Shown here: in pieces, positions 1 to 8,880 of the stretch
How positions within the stretch are numbered: the stretch's first letter is position 1
Layout: each line of letters opens with the position of its first letter
NCBI GenBank assembly: GCA_963727245.1
Contig: CAVSFO010000013.1
Location: 62,001-126,000 of the forward strand
From: JBKQVT01 sp963727245
GTDB lineage: Bacteria > Planctomycetota > Planctomycetia > Pirellulales > Thermoguttaceae
Reading direction: 5' to 3'
DNA length: 64,000 nt
Notes under the pieces: model-generated
Told to the model about the DNA's origin: nothing
Seen by the model: the letters and a program-made list of their open reading frames with translations, nothing else
Database searches by the model: none
Translations under genes and position numbers: made by a program

Positions 1-1042
1 CCGCAGGGGCCGCCGAAAACCGTGGTCCTGCTGTCGGCCTCGCAGGCGGCAGATCGAAGCGGCGGGAATCCATCGCCTCGGACAACTGCTGGATCGCATC
101 CTGCAAAACCAAGGCGATTGGGCGGACGTGGAATTCCGCCTGGCGGCGGGTGAACTCCACGTTGCTCTGCCGGCCGCGACTCGCAGACGCTCGGCAACGT
201 GAGCCGGGGCCATTGAAGCCATCCGCGGCGGCGTCCAGGCTTGTGCCGTCTTTCGCCTGCCGGGCGCGAAAGCGACGCCGCAGCCGCTCAAGATTCGGCT
301 CACCCGCAACCGCCAGGTGACGCCGCCCGCCAGCGGATGGAACTCGATACCGGCGGCAACTCGCTGCCGTGCAGCCTGTTGGGCATCGCCTGGGACGAAC
401 TCAAGCCGCTGGCGCCGCGGAGCCGCTTCTGCGGGCACGTCTGGGCCAACGAGACGCCCGGCGGCTGGGCCGCCCAACTCGAGGGCAAATTGGAGGGCCT
501 CGACCTGGCCGGCGCTGCTGGACGGACGTTTCCCGCACAAGCTCAGCGGCCCCGCCGAACTGAGCATCGCCTCGGCGCGGCTCTGGCAGGGACGCGTCGA
601 GAAGGCCGCCGGAACGCTTCGCGCCGGGCCCGGACTGATCGGCAGCTCGCTGGTGCGCGCGGCCGTCGCGCCAGTTGCACCTGGTGGCTCGCGGCCGAGC
701 CCAAGGCGTCGGGCGACGCTCGGGCTACGAGCAACTGGCCTTGGAGCTTCCACCTCGATGCCGGCGGAGTGCGGCTGCACGGCTGCTGCACGGGAGTGGC
801 GACCGGCACGGTGCTGGCCGGGCCGCGGCGGGCCGCTGCTGGCCGAGCCGATCGCCCAGCCGCAGCCGGTGGCAGCCCTGATCCAGGCCCTCGTCCCGGC
901 CAGCCAGTTCCAAGTGCCCGCCACGCCGCAGACCGACTGGCTGGCGCGGTGGTTGCCTTTGCCGGAGGCCGCTGCGGCGCCAGATACCCCCCCTGCCCCG
1001 CCACAAGCCCATCTCCGCGTGGGCCGGGCGCTCGAGCGGTAA
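1..1042 (+). pseudogene. Unknown protein, 5' partial, broken by several frameshifts
   Basis: No single frame covers this stretch, but coding-like segments follow one another in different plus-strand frames. About 331-530 in frame 1 reads MELDTGGNSLP and on to WDELKPLAPRSRFCGHVWANE. About 520-660 in frame 2 reads LDGRFPHKLSGPAELSI and LWQGRVEKAAGTL. About 830-1042 in frame 2 reads LLAEPIAQPQPVAALIQAL and ends at a stop. The pattern of a sugar- or lipid-transport-like beta-rich repeat (LDGRFPHKLSGPAEL) resembles a hypothetical protein common in planctomycetes, possibly AsmA-like, but I cannot name it. The 5' end lies outside the window. Single-base indels explain the breaks. Confidence 0.45.
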
Positions 1043-1077
1043 TCGCCTGGCGTCAATACAAGGGACCGCCGACGCCC

Positions 1078-1946
1078 TTATCCCTTCGTTATTCCATGCG
1101 GTGTGATAATCGCTTGGCCGATCCGTCGAATCGCCCGGCTATGCCCAAGCTGGAATCGATCGTTAATCAAATCGGTTACGCGCATAAACAACTGGTTCGC
1201 GAGGAAAAGTGGTAACGTCGCGTCCTTTGTATCCGGCCCCAGGTTGGGTGTTATGGTTTCAAAGGCTTCGTCCCAGTCGAGGTGCTCAGAGGCATCCGCG
1301 CCGTGAACCTTCCAAGATTGTGGGCGATACACAGCCGAATACCACGTTGCGAAGCCAAGATTCCGTGAAAGAACCTCAACGCTCAGCCCCAAAATGATAC
1401 CGCTTTGGAGCCGTTTTATCCAGTCGTCGCCCACGGCCCTGCGCCTTCTCCAGGTCTTCATTGACGTATTTTTCCAGTTTTTTTCCCCTTCGCCTCAGAC
1501 CCGGTGTGGCCAGCCATGACTGAATCATCTTACGCCGCTTCAGTACCACGTCGGCGGCGTACAAATTGGCGCGAAAATCGACGCTCAGACGCCTCCCCCT
1601 CGGTGTCGGCGGCTTACGCTTTCCGTCATTCAACCTGATTCTGCGCCGAAGCACAGAAAGCGTTACGAGAGACGCCTCGAACGCCTGCGCGCACCAGGAT
1701 CGCGGCATCATCAGTCAGGCCAAGCTCGCACAAAGCGTGGATCGAGCGATATTGTTTGCACAACTTCGTGTAGCCGCCGACGCAAAACGCCTTTGTCACG
1801 TTACTGAACTTGCTGGCCTGTTCAGCACAAAGGCTGTCATGCACCTTATACCCTAATTCCAGGACCTCCCGCGCGAGCCGAAAATCATCGGGAAACAACC
1901 GCCTCAATCGCTGACGCGCAACTTGCTCACCGGGTAACATCTTCAT
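1078..1946 (-). pseudogene. DUF5677-like protein, broken by two frameshifts
   Basis: The start is the ATG at 1946, close behind AGGAG. Three minus-strand frames join into one protein of about 290 residues. The first part (1946 to about 1690) has the family-like stretch SIHALCELGLTDDAAILVRAG. The middle (about 1690-1440) is basic and charged. The last part (about 1440-1078) holds TWYSAVYRPQSWKVHG and SEHLDWD. The DUF5677 family characteristically has an 'ALLELG..DDA.ILLRS' segment followed later by a 'Y...S.YVH.S' segment; both are recognisable here. Function is unknown. It lies directly downstream of the dinD-like gene on the same strand, with about 60 bases between them. The family call rests on motif memory, so moderate confidence. 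Confidence 0.5.
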
Positions 1947-2006
1947 CTCGCTCCTAGCGACCGCGAGAGTGGTTCTTTGGGCTTCACAGCCCGCCGATCC
2001 AATCCG

Positions 2007-2877
2007 CTATTCTCGTATGCCTGGATCGTTTGGTTCAAGTGGCTTCACCTGCTTGGGCAGTTTCTTCTGCTCCGATTCCACGCGACGCTCGACCCTCTTG
2101 ATGTCCTCTGCCGGCGGGAGTCGCTCGGGCACGATGCCTCGCTTGCCAAGCAGCTTGCGGACTTCCTCGTTGTTCCTCACGTGTTCCCGTGAAATGCCGG
2201 GCTCGGTGCTCAAGTCATCTCGCTTGATGTTGAAGTTGGTGATCTCGTTGGCAAAGTCCTTGGCCTTGATGGTGATCGTTGGAAGGAAGTCAGCCAGCGG
2301 CCGGCTTTCGGGAACGCCCAGTCGATCCTTCATCTGTTGCGTCGTACGCCCACCGAAGAGGGCCTGGTCCCCTTTGCTGCGAATTCGGCCAAAGCTTTTT
2401 TCATCCCCCCACCCGCTCGAAAATTATGCGCGAAAGTTCCTTCTCCGAGGCCGACAGCTTTTTTCGAGCCCGCAACCGCTCCATCTGGGCGAGTCGCTGC
2501 TCGATCAATTCCTGCTTGCGGGTCTGAATGGCAAAATAGGTCTGGGCGAAGGCAACGGCGTCCTTCGAGGGATCGCCGTTTTGGGCGATCAGGTAGCAGG
2601 CGTAGCGAGTCAGCATGTAGTCGCCCACTTCGCGCTCCGCACCCTTCCCAAGGGGGATCATTTTGCTGATTTCGGCAAAATGATCGTTCGGGTTGTAACC
2701 CGATTTCTGACAAGCAGTTACCGCCTTCTGCACCACCTGTTCAAAGCTCCGCCAAGTCTGATAGCCCAGCACCTCTTGTAGATCTCGGGCCAGCCAGAAC
2801 TCGACCCCCGTTTCCTCCTCGACATGGATCAGCTGCTCGAAGCTGGCGTGCAGTTGGACAATCAGCTCTCTTTTCAC
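2007..2877 (-). CDS. dinD: DNA-damage-inducible protein D (DinD-like), one frameshift
   Basis: I choose the GTG at 2877 because it follows GGGAGC by a normal distance; an upstream ATG at 2949 is in frame but lacks a ribosome site. The N-terminal BRO-like part has EFWLARDLQEVLGYQTWRSF, then GDYMLTRYACYLIAQNGDPSK and FAQTYFAIQTRKQE, all diagnostic of DinD. In E. coli, DinD is SOS-induced and inhibits RecA filament activity. The frame breaks at a run of six G near 2398-2405. Removing one G restores DEKSFGRIRSKGD and then MKDRLGVPESRPLADFLP to the stop at 2007, giving the family's usual length of about 290 residues. No LexA box was identified. The product is cytoplasmic. Confidence 0.8.
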
Positions 2878-3301
2878 GTCACCGCTCCCTTCGTTATGTG
2901 GGGAAAACGCAGAAGGGTTTGGCAGTCGTTTACGTGAGAAATCAGTCAACGCAAACGGCTCCCGACCATTTCACCCCGATTCGCGCATCCTCGCGTATCC
3001 CGGGTATGAAGCCGTTTTATCCAAGTCTCCCAGGCCGGTCAATAGGCGCGGCTCTCACCTTTGTAGAAGAGGCGTCTTGCCTGCCTCGCTTCTGGAGAAA
3101 AGGCTTCCGGCCTCCAAATGGGCAGGAGAGGCAAGATGCTTGTGCTATATCTTGAAGGCGCCTAACCAACAATCCGCCCAAATTGCCCTTTACGCCGGCG
3201 GGCATTTCTGCGATAGTCCGCCCTCGACCTTGTCCTTGCCCGGGGTTTTTGCGCCCGCGGGTCGTCTTATCTTGGGCATTTCTCATCCAGAGGTTCCGGC
3301 C

Positions 3302-3652
3302 ATGAAACGCGTTTGGATTCCCGTCGTTGGCCTGTTTTTGACCGCCGTGATCGCGGCCTTCGCGGACTCGGCCATGCAACCCGCTTCCGCCACCGGCACC
3401 ATCACCAAATCGAAGCTCAACAATCCGGCGCTGAAGCGGGCGCCCCCGCAACCCTCGCTGCTGTCGCGAGTCGCGGCGGGCGCCACCAACTTGGCCGGCG
3501 CGGTCGTGAGACCGTTGTTGCCAAAGAAGGCGGCGCCGCCCAGCCAGTTTGGGCTCGGCTCGCACAAGGCGGGGACGACGGTCGAGTCGGCCGCCGCCAA
3601 GAAGCCCCAAACCACCGGCGATTGGCTGGGGCTGAAACGCGTCGGTCACTAG
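3302..3652 (+). CDS. Small exported protein of unknown function
   Basis: This 116-residue protein starts at an ATG preceded by GAGG. Residues 1-30 form a clear signal peptide (MKRVWIPVVGLFLTAVIAAF, then small residues). The mature part is basic and rich in Ala, Pro and Lys, with no recognised domain; it ends in DWLGLKRVGH. The open frame extends upstream to 3077, but that part is unlike protein and lacks a start site. The gene is followed after 21 bases by a small lipoprotein gene, so the two are probably cotranscribed. Function unknown; the reading frame and signal peptide make it credible as a real gene. Confidence 0.6.
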   Translation: MKRVWIPVVGLFLTAVIAAFADSAMQPASATGTITKSKLNNPALKRAPPQPSLLSRVAAGATNLAGAVVRPLLPKKAAPPSQFGLGSHKAGTTVESAAAKKPQTTGDWLGLKRVGH

Positions 3653-3673
3653 CCGCCGAAGGGGAGGTTTCTT

Positions 3674-3919
3674 GTGACCCAGCCGGGCAAACTCCTCGAT
3701 GGCCGCCATCTCGGTTGGACAGGCGCGCTGCTGATCGCGGCGTTGCTGCCGGGGGCCGGCTGCAGCACCACGACCAATGGGACCCAGCGGCCGTCGTCTC
3801 CGCCGGGCATGTTCTCGGCCGCCGGCGGCAACGACGAGGCCCTGCAGAAGCGGGTCGAGGCCGATAAATTTCCTACCGCCCAGCAGGCCGGCGTAGCTTC
3901 CGCATCTTCCGCGCAGTAG
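3674..3919 (+). CDS. Small lipoprotein of unknown function
   Basis: It starts at a GTG directly after GGGGAGG. The 81-residue product has a hydrophobic stretch ending in LPGAGC, a good lipobox, so Cys30 should be lipidated and the protein anchored in a membrane. The mature part is short, Ser/Thr/Pro-rich then charged (LQKRVEADKF), with no known domain. It sits 21 bases behind the exported-protein gene on the same strand. Planctomycete genomes contain many such mini-lipoproteins; no function can be assigned. Confidence 0.6.
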   Translation: MTQPGKLLDGRHLGWTGALLIAALLPGAGCSTTTNGTQRPSSPPGMFSAAGGNDEALQKRVEADKFPTAQQAGVASASSAQ

Positions 3920-4019
3920 GGCCCCCGACTCTGCGGCCTCCTTGACAGCACCCCTGCCCCGCGCGATAATGCGCCACTGGGATTGCCTCGCGCCTCTGGC
4001 GGGCATGGGGGGGACTAGC

Positions 4020-4877
4020 ATGGTGCGATGGTTCGCGGGCTGCATGGTGGTGTGCTTTTGGGCGGCGGCCCTGGGCATCGGCGGCGCGCGCCGACGACGG
4101 GGCCATCTCGGCCCGGCACCACTCCTGGGGCCGCTTTCACCCCGGGGCATGGAAACTGGTCCGCGTCGTCACTGAGACCTTCGACGACCACGGCGCCTTG
4201 GCCAGCACCAATCACACCGAGACCAAGACCACGCTGCGCCAGGTCGACAGCGACGGCGTCACGCTTGGACATCGAGGTCGGCATGGAGGTGGCCGGCAAG
4301 CAGTTCGACGCCCAGCCGCAGTGCATCAAGCAGGGTTTCCACGGCGAGTTGCTCAGTCCCGACTTGAAAGTCAAGCCGTCGCAGGCGAGCCAGCTTACCG
4401 TCGACGATCGCAAGGTCCCCTGCCGCAGCCAGCAGATGGAGCTGGCCGCCGGCGATAGCAAGACGCTCATCACCGTCTACTACTCCGACACGGTCGCGCC
4501 CTACATCCTCAAGCGGCAGAGCATCACCACCGGACTGCGACGGCAAGAACCTGGGGCAAACCGACCTCGAGGTGGTGGCCAGCGATCTGCCCTGGGAAAT
4601 TCTCGGCGAAATCAAGAACGTGGCCTTCGTCAAGACGGTGCAAAAGCACGCCAAGGGCACCGTCACCACGCTGGCCATGACCTCCACGGAGGTGCCCGGC
4701 GGCGTCGTCTACCACACCTCCCGCGAAACCGATGCCAGCGGCCGGCTCACGCGCCGCAGCGTGTTGCAGTTGGTCTGCTACGGCCTGCAAGCCGAGCAGG
4801 AGCGGGTGGGGCTGTTCGGGCGGGGCAAGCGGCCGGCCCGCGGACGGAAGGCGACGTCCTATTCGGCGCCCTGGTGA
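4020..4877 (+). pseudogene. Exported unknown protein, broken by frameshifts
   Basis: The ATG at 4020 begins a signal-like segment (MVRWFAGCMVVCFWAAALGIG). After it the conserved reading switches frame near 4090, 4260 and 4535. The joined protein has about 285 residues and contains WKLVRVVTETFDDHG, DIEVGMEVAGKQFDAQPQ, DSKTLITVYYSDTVAPYIL, TDLEVVASDLPWEILGE and TSRETDASGRLTRRSVLQL. These beta-strand-like segments suggest a secreted or periplasmic all-beta protein. I recognise no named domain. The last in-frame stop is at 4877. The frame switches are consistent with single-base errors rather than long deletions, so the living gene is probably intact. Confidence 0.5.
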
Positions 4878-4915
4878 GCGGCCCGGGCTAAGAACCCACA
4901 GGGGGCACCGCCCAA

Positions 4916-4977
4916 GGGGACAGTCCCATTTTCGTCCGACCATGCTTCGCATGGTGCCCAAAATTGGGACAGTCCCC
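4916..4977. repeat. GGGGACAGTCCC inverted repeat with nested CATGC hairpin
   Basis: The left arm GGGGACAGTCCCATTTTCG and the right arm AAAATTGGGACAGTCCCC are near-perfect reverse complements. Between them lies a second small palindrome, ACCATGCTTCGCATGGT. Related copies are at 15612-15655, 17701-17787 and 52949-53007, with a fragment at 26950-26976. The structure is like REP or REPIN elements moved by RAYT transposases; no such transposase gene is in this window. Confidence 0.75.
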
Positions 4978-4990
4978 AACGTATTCCCGG

Positions 4991-6611
4991 CTAGCCGGCC
5001 GCCGTCTCGCGCTGGAAGGTGATGTGCCGGTTCCACTGCCGTTGGTCGAGCTCGGGGAAATCGGTCCGCACCTGGGCGCCGCGGCTCTCGCAGCGCTCCA
5101 GGGCCGCCCGAATCATCAGCCGGGCCACGCAGAGCATGTTTTGCAGTTCCCAGCCGGTGGGATCGGAGAACTGCCGCGCCAGCACGTAGCCGCACCAATG
5201 GTTGATGTTCTCCTCGGCCTCGGCGAGCCCTTCGGCGTCGCGGCGCACGCCCACGTTGCGCCACATGAGGCTCTTCAGGGCATTGCGGATGTCGTCGAGA
5301 TTCAGCGGTTCGCCCAACGGATTCGACGCGGGGGTTCTCCAGCCGCAAGGCGGAGAAGTCGTCGCGGAGCTCGGCCGCCGCCTGCGAAGCGCCCTGGCCG
5401 GCATGCGCCCCGTAGACGAGGGCCTCCAAGAGGCTGTTGGAGGCCAGGCGGTTGGCGCCGTGCAGTCCGCTGGCCGATGACCTCGCCGGCCGCCCACAGG
5501 CCCGGCAGCGTGGTCCGGCCCTCGGCGTCCACGGTGACGCCGCCCATCATGTAATGGGCCCCGGGGCGGACCGGAATGCGGTCGCGGGTAATATCCAGGC
5601 CGAACTCCGCGCAGATGGCGGCAATGCCGGGAAATCGCCCCCGCACGTAGCCGGCCTCCAAGTGCGTCAAATCGAGGTACACGTTGGGGTGCCGCGTCCG
5701 CTCCATCTGGCTGACAATCGCCAGGCTGACCACGTCCCGCGGGGCCAGTTCGCCGCGGGGGTCGTAGGCGTGCATGAAACGCTCGCCGTGGCGATCGACC
5801 AGCCAGGCGCCTTCGCCGCGGGCGGCCTCGCTGATGAGGTGCCGGCTGCCCCCGGCGATGTAGAGCACGGTGGGATGGAACTGCATGAACTCCATGTCCC
5901 GCAGCTCCGCGCCGGCCCGGTAGGCGATGGCCATGCCGTCGCCGGTGGCCACGGCCGGGTTGGTCGTTTCGCGGTAGACCTGCCCCGCCCCGCCGGTGGC
6001 CAGGATCGTTTGCTTCGCCCAGACGGCGGTCTTGCCGTGCTGGCGGTTCCAGACGATCGCCCCCCGGCACGTGCCGTCGCATGGTGAGCAGATCGACGGT
6101 GAAGGTGTGTTCCCAGACTTCGACGTGCGGCTGATTTTCCAGGCTGTGCCGCCACCGCGCGGACGATCTCTTTGCCGGTGGCGTCGCCGAAGGCGTGGGC
6201 GATGCGGTCGTGACTGTGGCCGCCCTCGCGCCCCAGCGCCAGGTGCTCGTCCTGCCGATCGAAGCGGGTCCCCCAGGCCATCAGCTCCCGGATCCGCTCG
6301 GGCCCCTCGCCAATCACGCGCTCGACGACCTCGGCGATCGCACAGCGAGCCGCCGGCGGCCAGGGTGTCGGCCACGTGATTTTCGCAGCAGTCGTCGGGC
6401 CCCACGGCGCCGGCGATGCCTCCCTGGGCGTGCCCGCTGTTGGACTCCCACCGCCCGTCCTTGGTGACCAACAGGACCGACAACGCGGATCGACGGCCAA
6501 GGCTGCCCGCATTCCCGCCAGCCCCCCGCCAATGACCAGCACGTCGGTGAAGAAGTGCGGCACCTGCTTGGGATGGAAGGGAACCAGGTAACGGGGAATC
6601 GCGGTCAGCAT
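4991..6611 (-). pseudogene. nadB: L-aspartate oxidase (NadB), broken by several frameshifts
   Basis: NadB oxidises L-aspartate to iminoaspartate with FAD, the first step of de novo NAD synthesis, in the cytoplasm. The ATG at 6611 starts a protein that, once frames are joined, has about 540 residues, the usual family length. The N-terminus has the FAD-binding motif DVLVIGGGLAGMRAALAVDP. Central parts read TILATGGAGQVYRETTNP, EFMQFHPTVLY and ISEAARGEGAWLVDRHGERF; then GELAPRDVVSLAI and GAHYMMGGVTVDAEG. The C-terminal flavoprotein domain has NINHWCGYVLARQFSD. The EARGEGAWL and ELAPRD motifs favour NadB over succinate dehydrogenase. The shifts near 6500, 6330, 6180, 6080, 5480 and 5330 look like single-base indels. 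No nadA or nadC neighbours are visible. Confidence 0.8.
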
Positions 6612-6741
6612 GGCGGGATGGTGGTCGTAGCGGGTGTGGCGGGTGTGGGAAGGTGAGCAGTCCATTCTAACCTCCCGGCGAACCCACAGCCAGGGGCGCG
6701 GACGGGAAGGGCGCCCGGGGCGATAACCCTCTCCGCCGCCG

Positions 6742-6770
6742 TTCCCACCGGACGCAGCCGGTGGGCTTGG
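6742..6770. repeat. CCACCGG-CAGCCGGTGGG palindrome
   Basis: A short palindrome, TTCCCACCGGACGCAGCCGG followed by TGGGCTTGG, lies between nadB and the Q-rich gene. Copies occur at 16515-16547 and, as an inverted pair, at 23836-23930. All are intergenic. The role is unknown; it behaves like a dispersed palindromic repeat. Confidence 0.7.
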
Positions 6771-6807
6771 GTGGCAAGCAATTGCCTCTTTGATGATGCA
6801 GAAGCAT

Positions 6808-8880
6808 TCAGTGTTCGCCGGCGGCGACGCCGCGGAGATACTCGTGCACCTGGTCGGCCCAATCGCCGGGCGGCTCGCTGCGGCCGGCGTCGCGGAGGTT
6901 GTCGACCTTGTCCTTCTGGACTCCGCCGCGCAACTTCGTGCTGTGCGGCCGCAGGCCCAGGCTCTTGATGGCCTCGTCGAGTTGCTTCCGCGCCGCCAGC
7001 CCTTGCGGACTTTGCTCAGCGGCCGCCCGCTTCATTTCCTCCCAGCGCCGCAAGAACTTCTCCCCGTCCTCCCGGCTCCAACCCAACTGGTCCAATAGGC
7101 CCGACTTCTCCTTGGCCATCTGATCGCGGAGATACTCCAAGGCCAGGTCGGTCTGCTTACGGGCGTATTCGAGATTGACATGGTCGGCGGCCGACTTTGT
7201 GCCCGCAGACGGCGGCGAGTCGACGGGCAGGTCCCCCGGATGACCGCCGCTGGTGGGATTGCCCGCGCCGTTGGGGCCGGGCCCATCGCGCCGGCCGCCC
7301 GGCTGCGAACCGGGACTGTCGCCCTGATTGCCGCCCGCGCCGGGCTGTTCTCCCTGCCTGCCGGCGCCTGCGCCGGTCTGGTGGGCGCCGCTGCCGGTCG
7401 CATGATCGGATTTGACCTGGTCGCCGCCCTGGGCGCCGGTCTCGCCCGTGCCCTGCTGGTTTGCCTTGGAGGCGCCCGTGTCCGAGGGGGTGTGGGAGCC
7501 GCCGGCGCCGACGCCGGCCTGCGGCGACTTCTGGCCGCCGCCCTCCTTGCCGCCGCCGGATTCATCGCCCGCCTCCGCACCCTTGGAGTCCGATTGCTTC
7601 TTGCTGTTGCTGGGCGACTTGGGCTGCTCGCCCGTGTCGCGCGGACTCTTCTCCACGCCGTCGGCCTTCTTATCCCGGCGGCCGTTTTGCTGATCTGGCG
7701 GAGGCGAGCCGGTCTTCTGGTTGGTGCCGATGCCGGAGCCCCCGGTTTGCTGCTGCTCGGACTTGGCCCCCACACGTTGCTGGTCATCCTGGGGTCGGTT
7801 GTCATTTTCAGGTTTCGGGCTGCCTAAGTCCTGCTTGTCGGTGCCGGTTTTGTCGCCGCTCTTGGACTTATCGCCGGACTTCGGCCCCGCGCTATTGGGC
7901 GAGTTGTTTGCGACCTGCGACTGGTCGCCGGGCTGCACTTGACCGTCGGGCCGCTGAGCGGTGCTTGATTGCCGGCTGGTGCTGCCCGGTGGCGACTGGC
8001 TGCCCTGTGGCGACTGATTCCCCTGCTTTGCTTGATTGCCCTGCTGCGTTTGGCTTTGGGCCTGTCTCGTTTGGTCGCCCAGTTGCGACTGATCGCTCTT
8101 CGGCGTCCCAGTGCTTTGCGGCGATTGCGAGCCCTGCTGCCCTTGACTGCCTTGCGGCGATTGGTTCCCCTGCTGTCCTTGGTTGGTTTGTTGCGATTGA
8201 GAGCCCTGTTGCCCTTGGCTGCCTTGCTTGGATTGGTTGCCCTGCTGCCCCTGGCTGGTTTGTGGCGTGTGGCTGCTCTGCTGGCCTTGGTTGCCCTGCT
8301 GCCCTGGGCTGGTTTGTGCCGATTGGTTGCCCTGCTGGCCTTGATTGCCCTGCTGCCCTTGGCTGCCTTGCCCGGATTGATTCCCTTTTTGCCCTTGGCC
8401 GCCTTGTTGCGGCTGGCTGCTTTGCTGCCCTTGGCTGCCTTGCTTGGATTGGTTCCCCTGTTGCCCTTGATCGCCTGGCTTGGGCTGATTCTCTTGTTGC
8501 CCTTGATCGCCTGGCTTGGGCTGATTCTCTTGTTGCCCTTGATCGCCTGGCTGCGATTGGTCCTTCTGCTTCTGCTCGGACTGATCGCCCTTCTGCCCCT
8601 GTTTCTGCTGCTCTTCCTTTTGGCGTGCTTGCGCGATTTGCTCCATGGCCGTGCCGTCGTCCGCGCCGTCGCGGTCGCTGGGCTTGGCTTCCTCGGGCTG
8701 GCTGGACTGGCCGGGCTGCTTCTCCGGGTTGGTTTCCGGTTGCTCCCGCTGCTGATCGCCCTTGGCCGACTCGGGTTCACCGGTCGGGCGATTCTCGCCC
8801 GGCTCCTGCTTCTGCTTGTCTGGCAGCGGGTTAAGGGGCTCGGTGTCCTGCTTGGGTTCCGGGGGGCGGAGTTGCGTCAT
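6808..8880 (-). CDS. Q/G/N/P-rich low-complexity protein, probably the C-terminal half of the preceding DUF4175-like protein
   Basis: As read, this is 690 residues starting MTQLRPPEPKQ. Residues about 90-330 are short repeats of the type GDQGQQENQPKP and GSQGQQGNQSKQ. Residues 330-560 are disordered and rich in Gly, Ser, Lys and Asp. The C-terminal 120 residues are a compact helical region (ALEYLRDQMAKEKSGLLDQL, WEEMKRAAAEQ). The start overlaps the 3' end of the upstream DUF4175-like gene within a run of six G on the plus strand (about 8861-8866). Removing one base there fuses the two into one protein of about 1250 residues. In planctomycetes a membrane protein with this architecture is usual, so I favour one gene. 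It would be a membrane-anchored protein with a long disordered arm. Confidence 0.7.
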   Translation of the reverse strand: MTQLRPPEPKQDTEPLNPLPDKQKQEPGENRPTGEPESAKGDQQREQPETNPEKQPGQSSQPEEAKPSDRDGADDGTAMEQIAQARQKEEQQKQGQKGDQSEQKQKDQSQPGDQGQQENQPKPGDQGQQENQPKPGDQGQQGNQSKQGSQGQQSSQPQQGGQGQKGNQSGQGSQGQQGNQGQQGNQSAQTSPGQQGNQGQQSSHTPQTSQGQQGNQSKQGSQGQQGSQSQQTNQGQQGNQSPQGSQGQQGSQSPQSTGTPKSDQSQLGDQTRQAQSQTQQGNQAKQGNQSPQGSQSPPGSTSRQSSTAQRPDGQVQPGDQSQVANNSPNSAGPKSGDKSKSGDKTGTDKQDLGSPKPENDNRPQDDQQRVGAKSEQQQTGGSGIGTNQKTGSPPPDQQNGRRDKKADGVEKSPRDTGEQPKSPSNSKKQSDSKGAEAGDESGGGKEGGGQKSPQAGVGAGGSHTPSDTGASKANQQGTGETGAQGGDQVKSDHATGSGAHQTGAGAGRQGEQPGAGGNQGDSPGSQPGGRRDGPGPNGAGNPTSGGHPGDLPVDSPPSAGTKSAADHVNLEYARKQTDLALEYLRDQMAKEKSGLLDQLGWSREDGEKFLRRWEEMKRAAAEQSPQGLAARKQLDEAIKSLGLRPHSTKLRGGVQKDKVDNLRDAGRSEPPGDWADQVHEYLRGVAAGEH
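8030..8560. repeat. Tandem coding repeats in the Q-rich protein
   Basis: About 530 bases of imperfect repeats with units near 36 bases encode 12-residue blocks such as GDQGQQENQPKP. The units between 8457 and 8560 are almost identical to each other, which suggests recent slippage or recombination. Open frames on the opposite strand here are shadows of this bias. Confidence 0.75.

Noticed and set aside
7461..8834. Plus-strand ORF of 457 codons opposite the Q-rich gene
   Set aside because: It mirrors the repeats of the minus-strand gene, has no start signal and is made of hydrophobic/Cys/Trp codons produced by reading CAG/CAA-rich DNA backwards.
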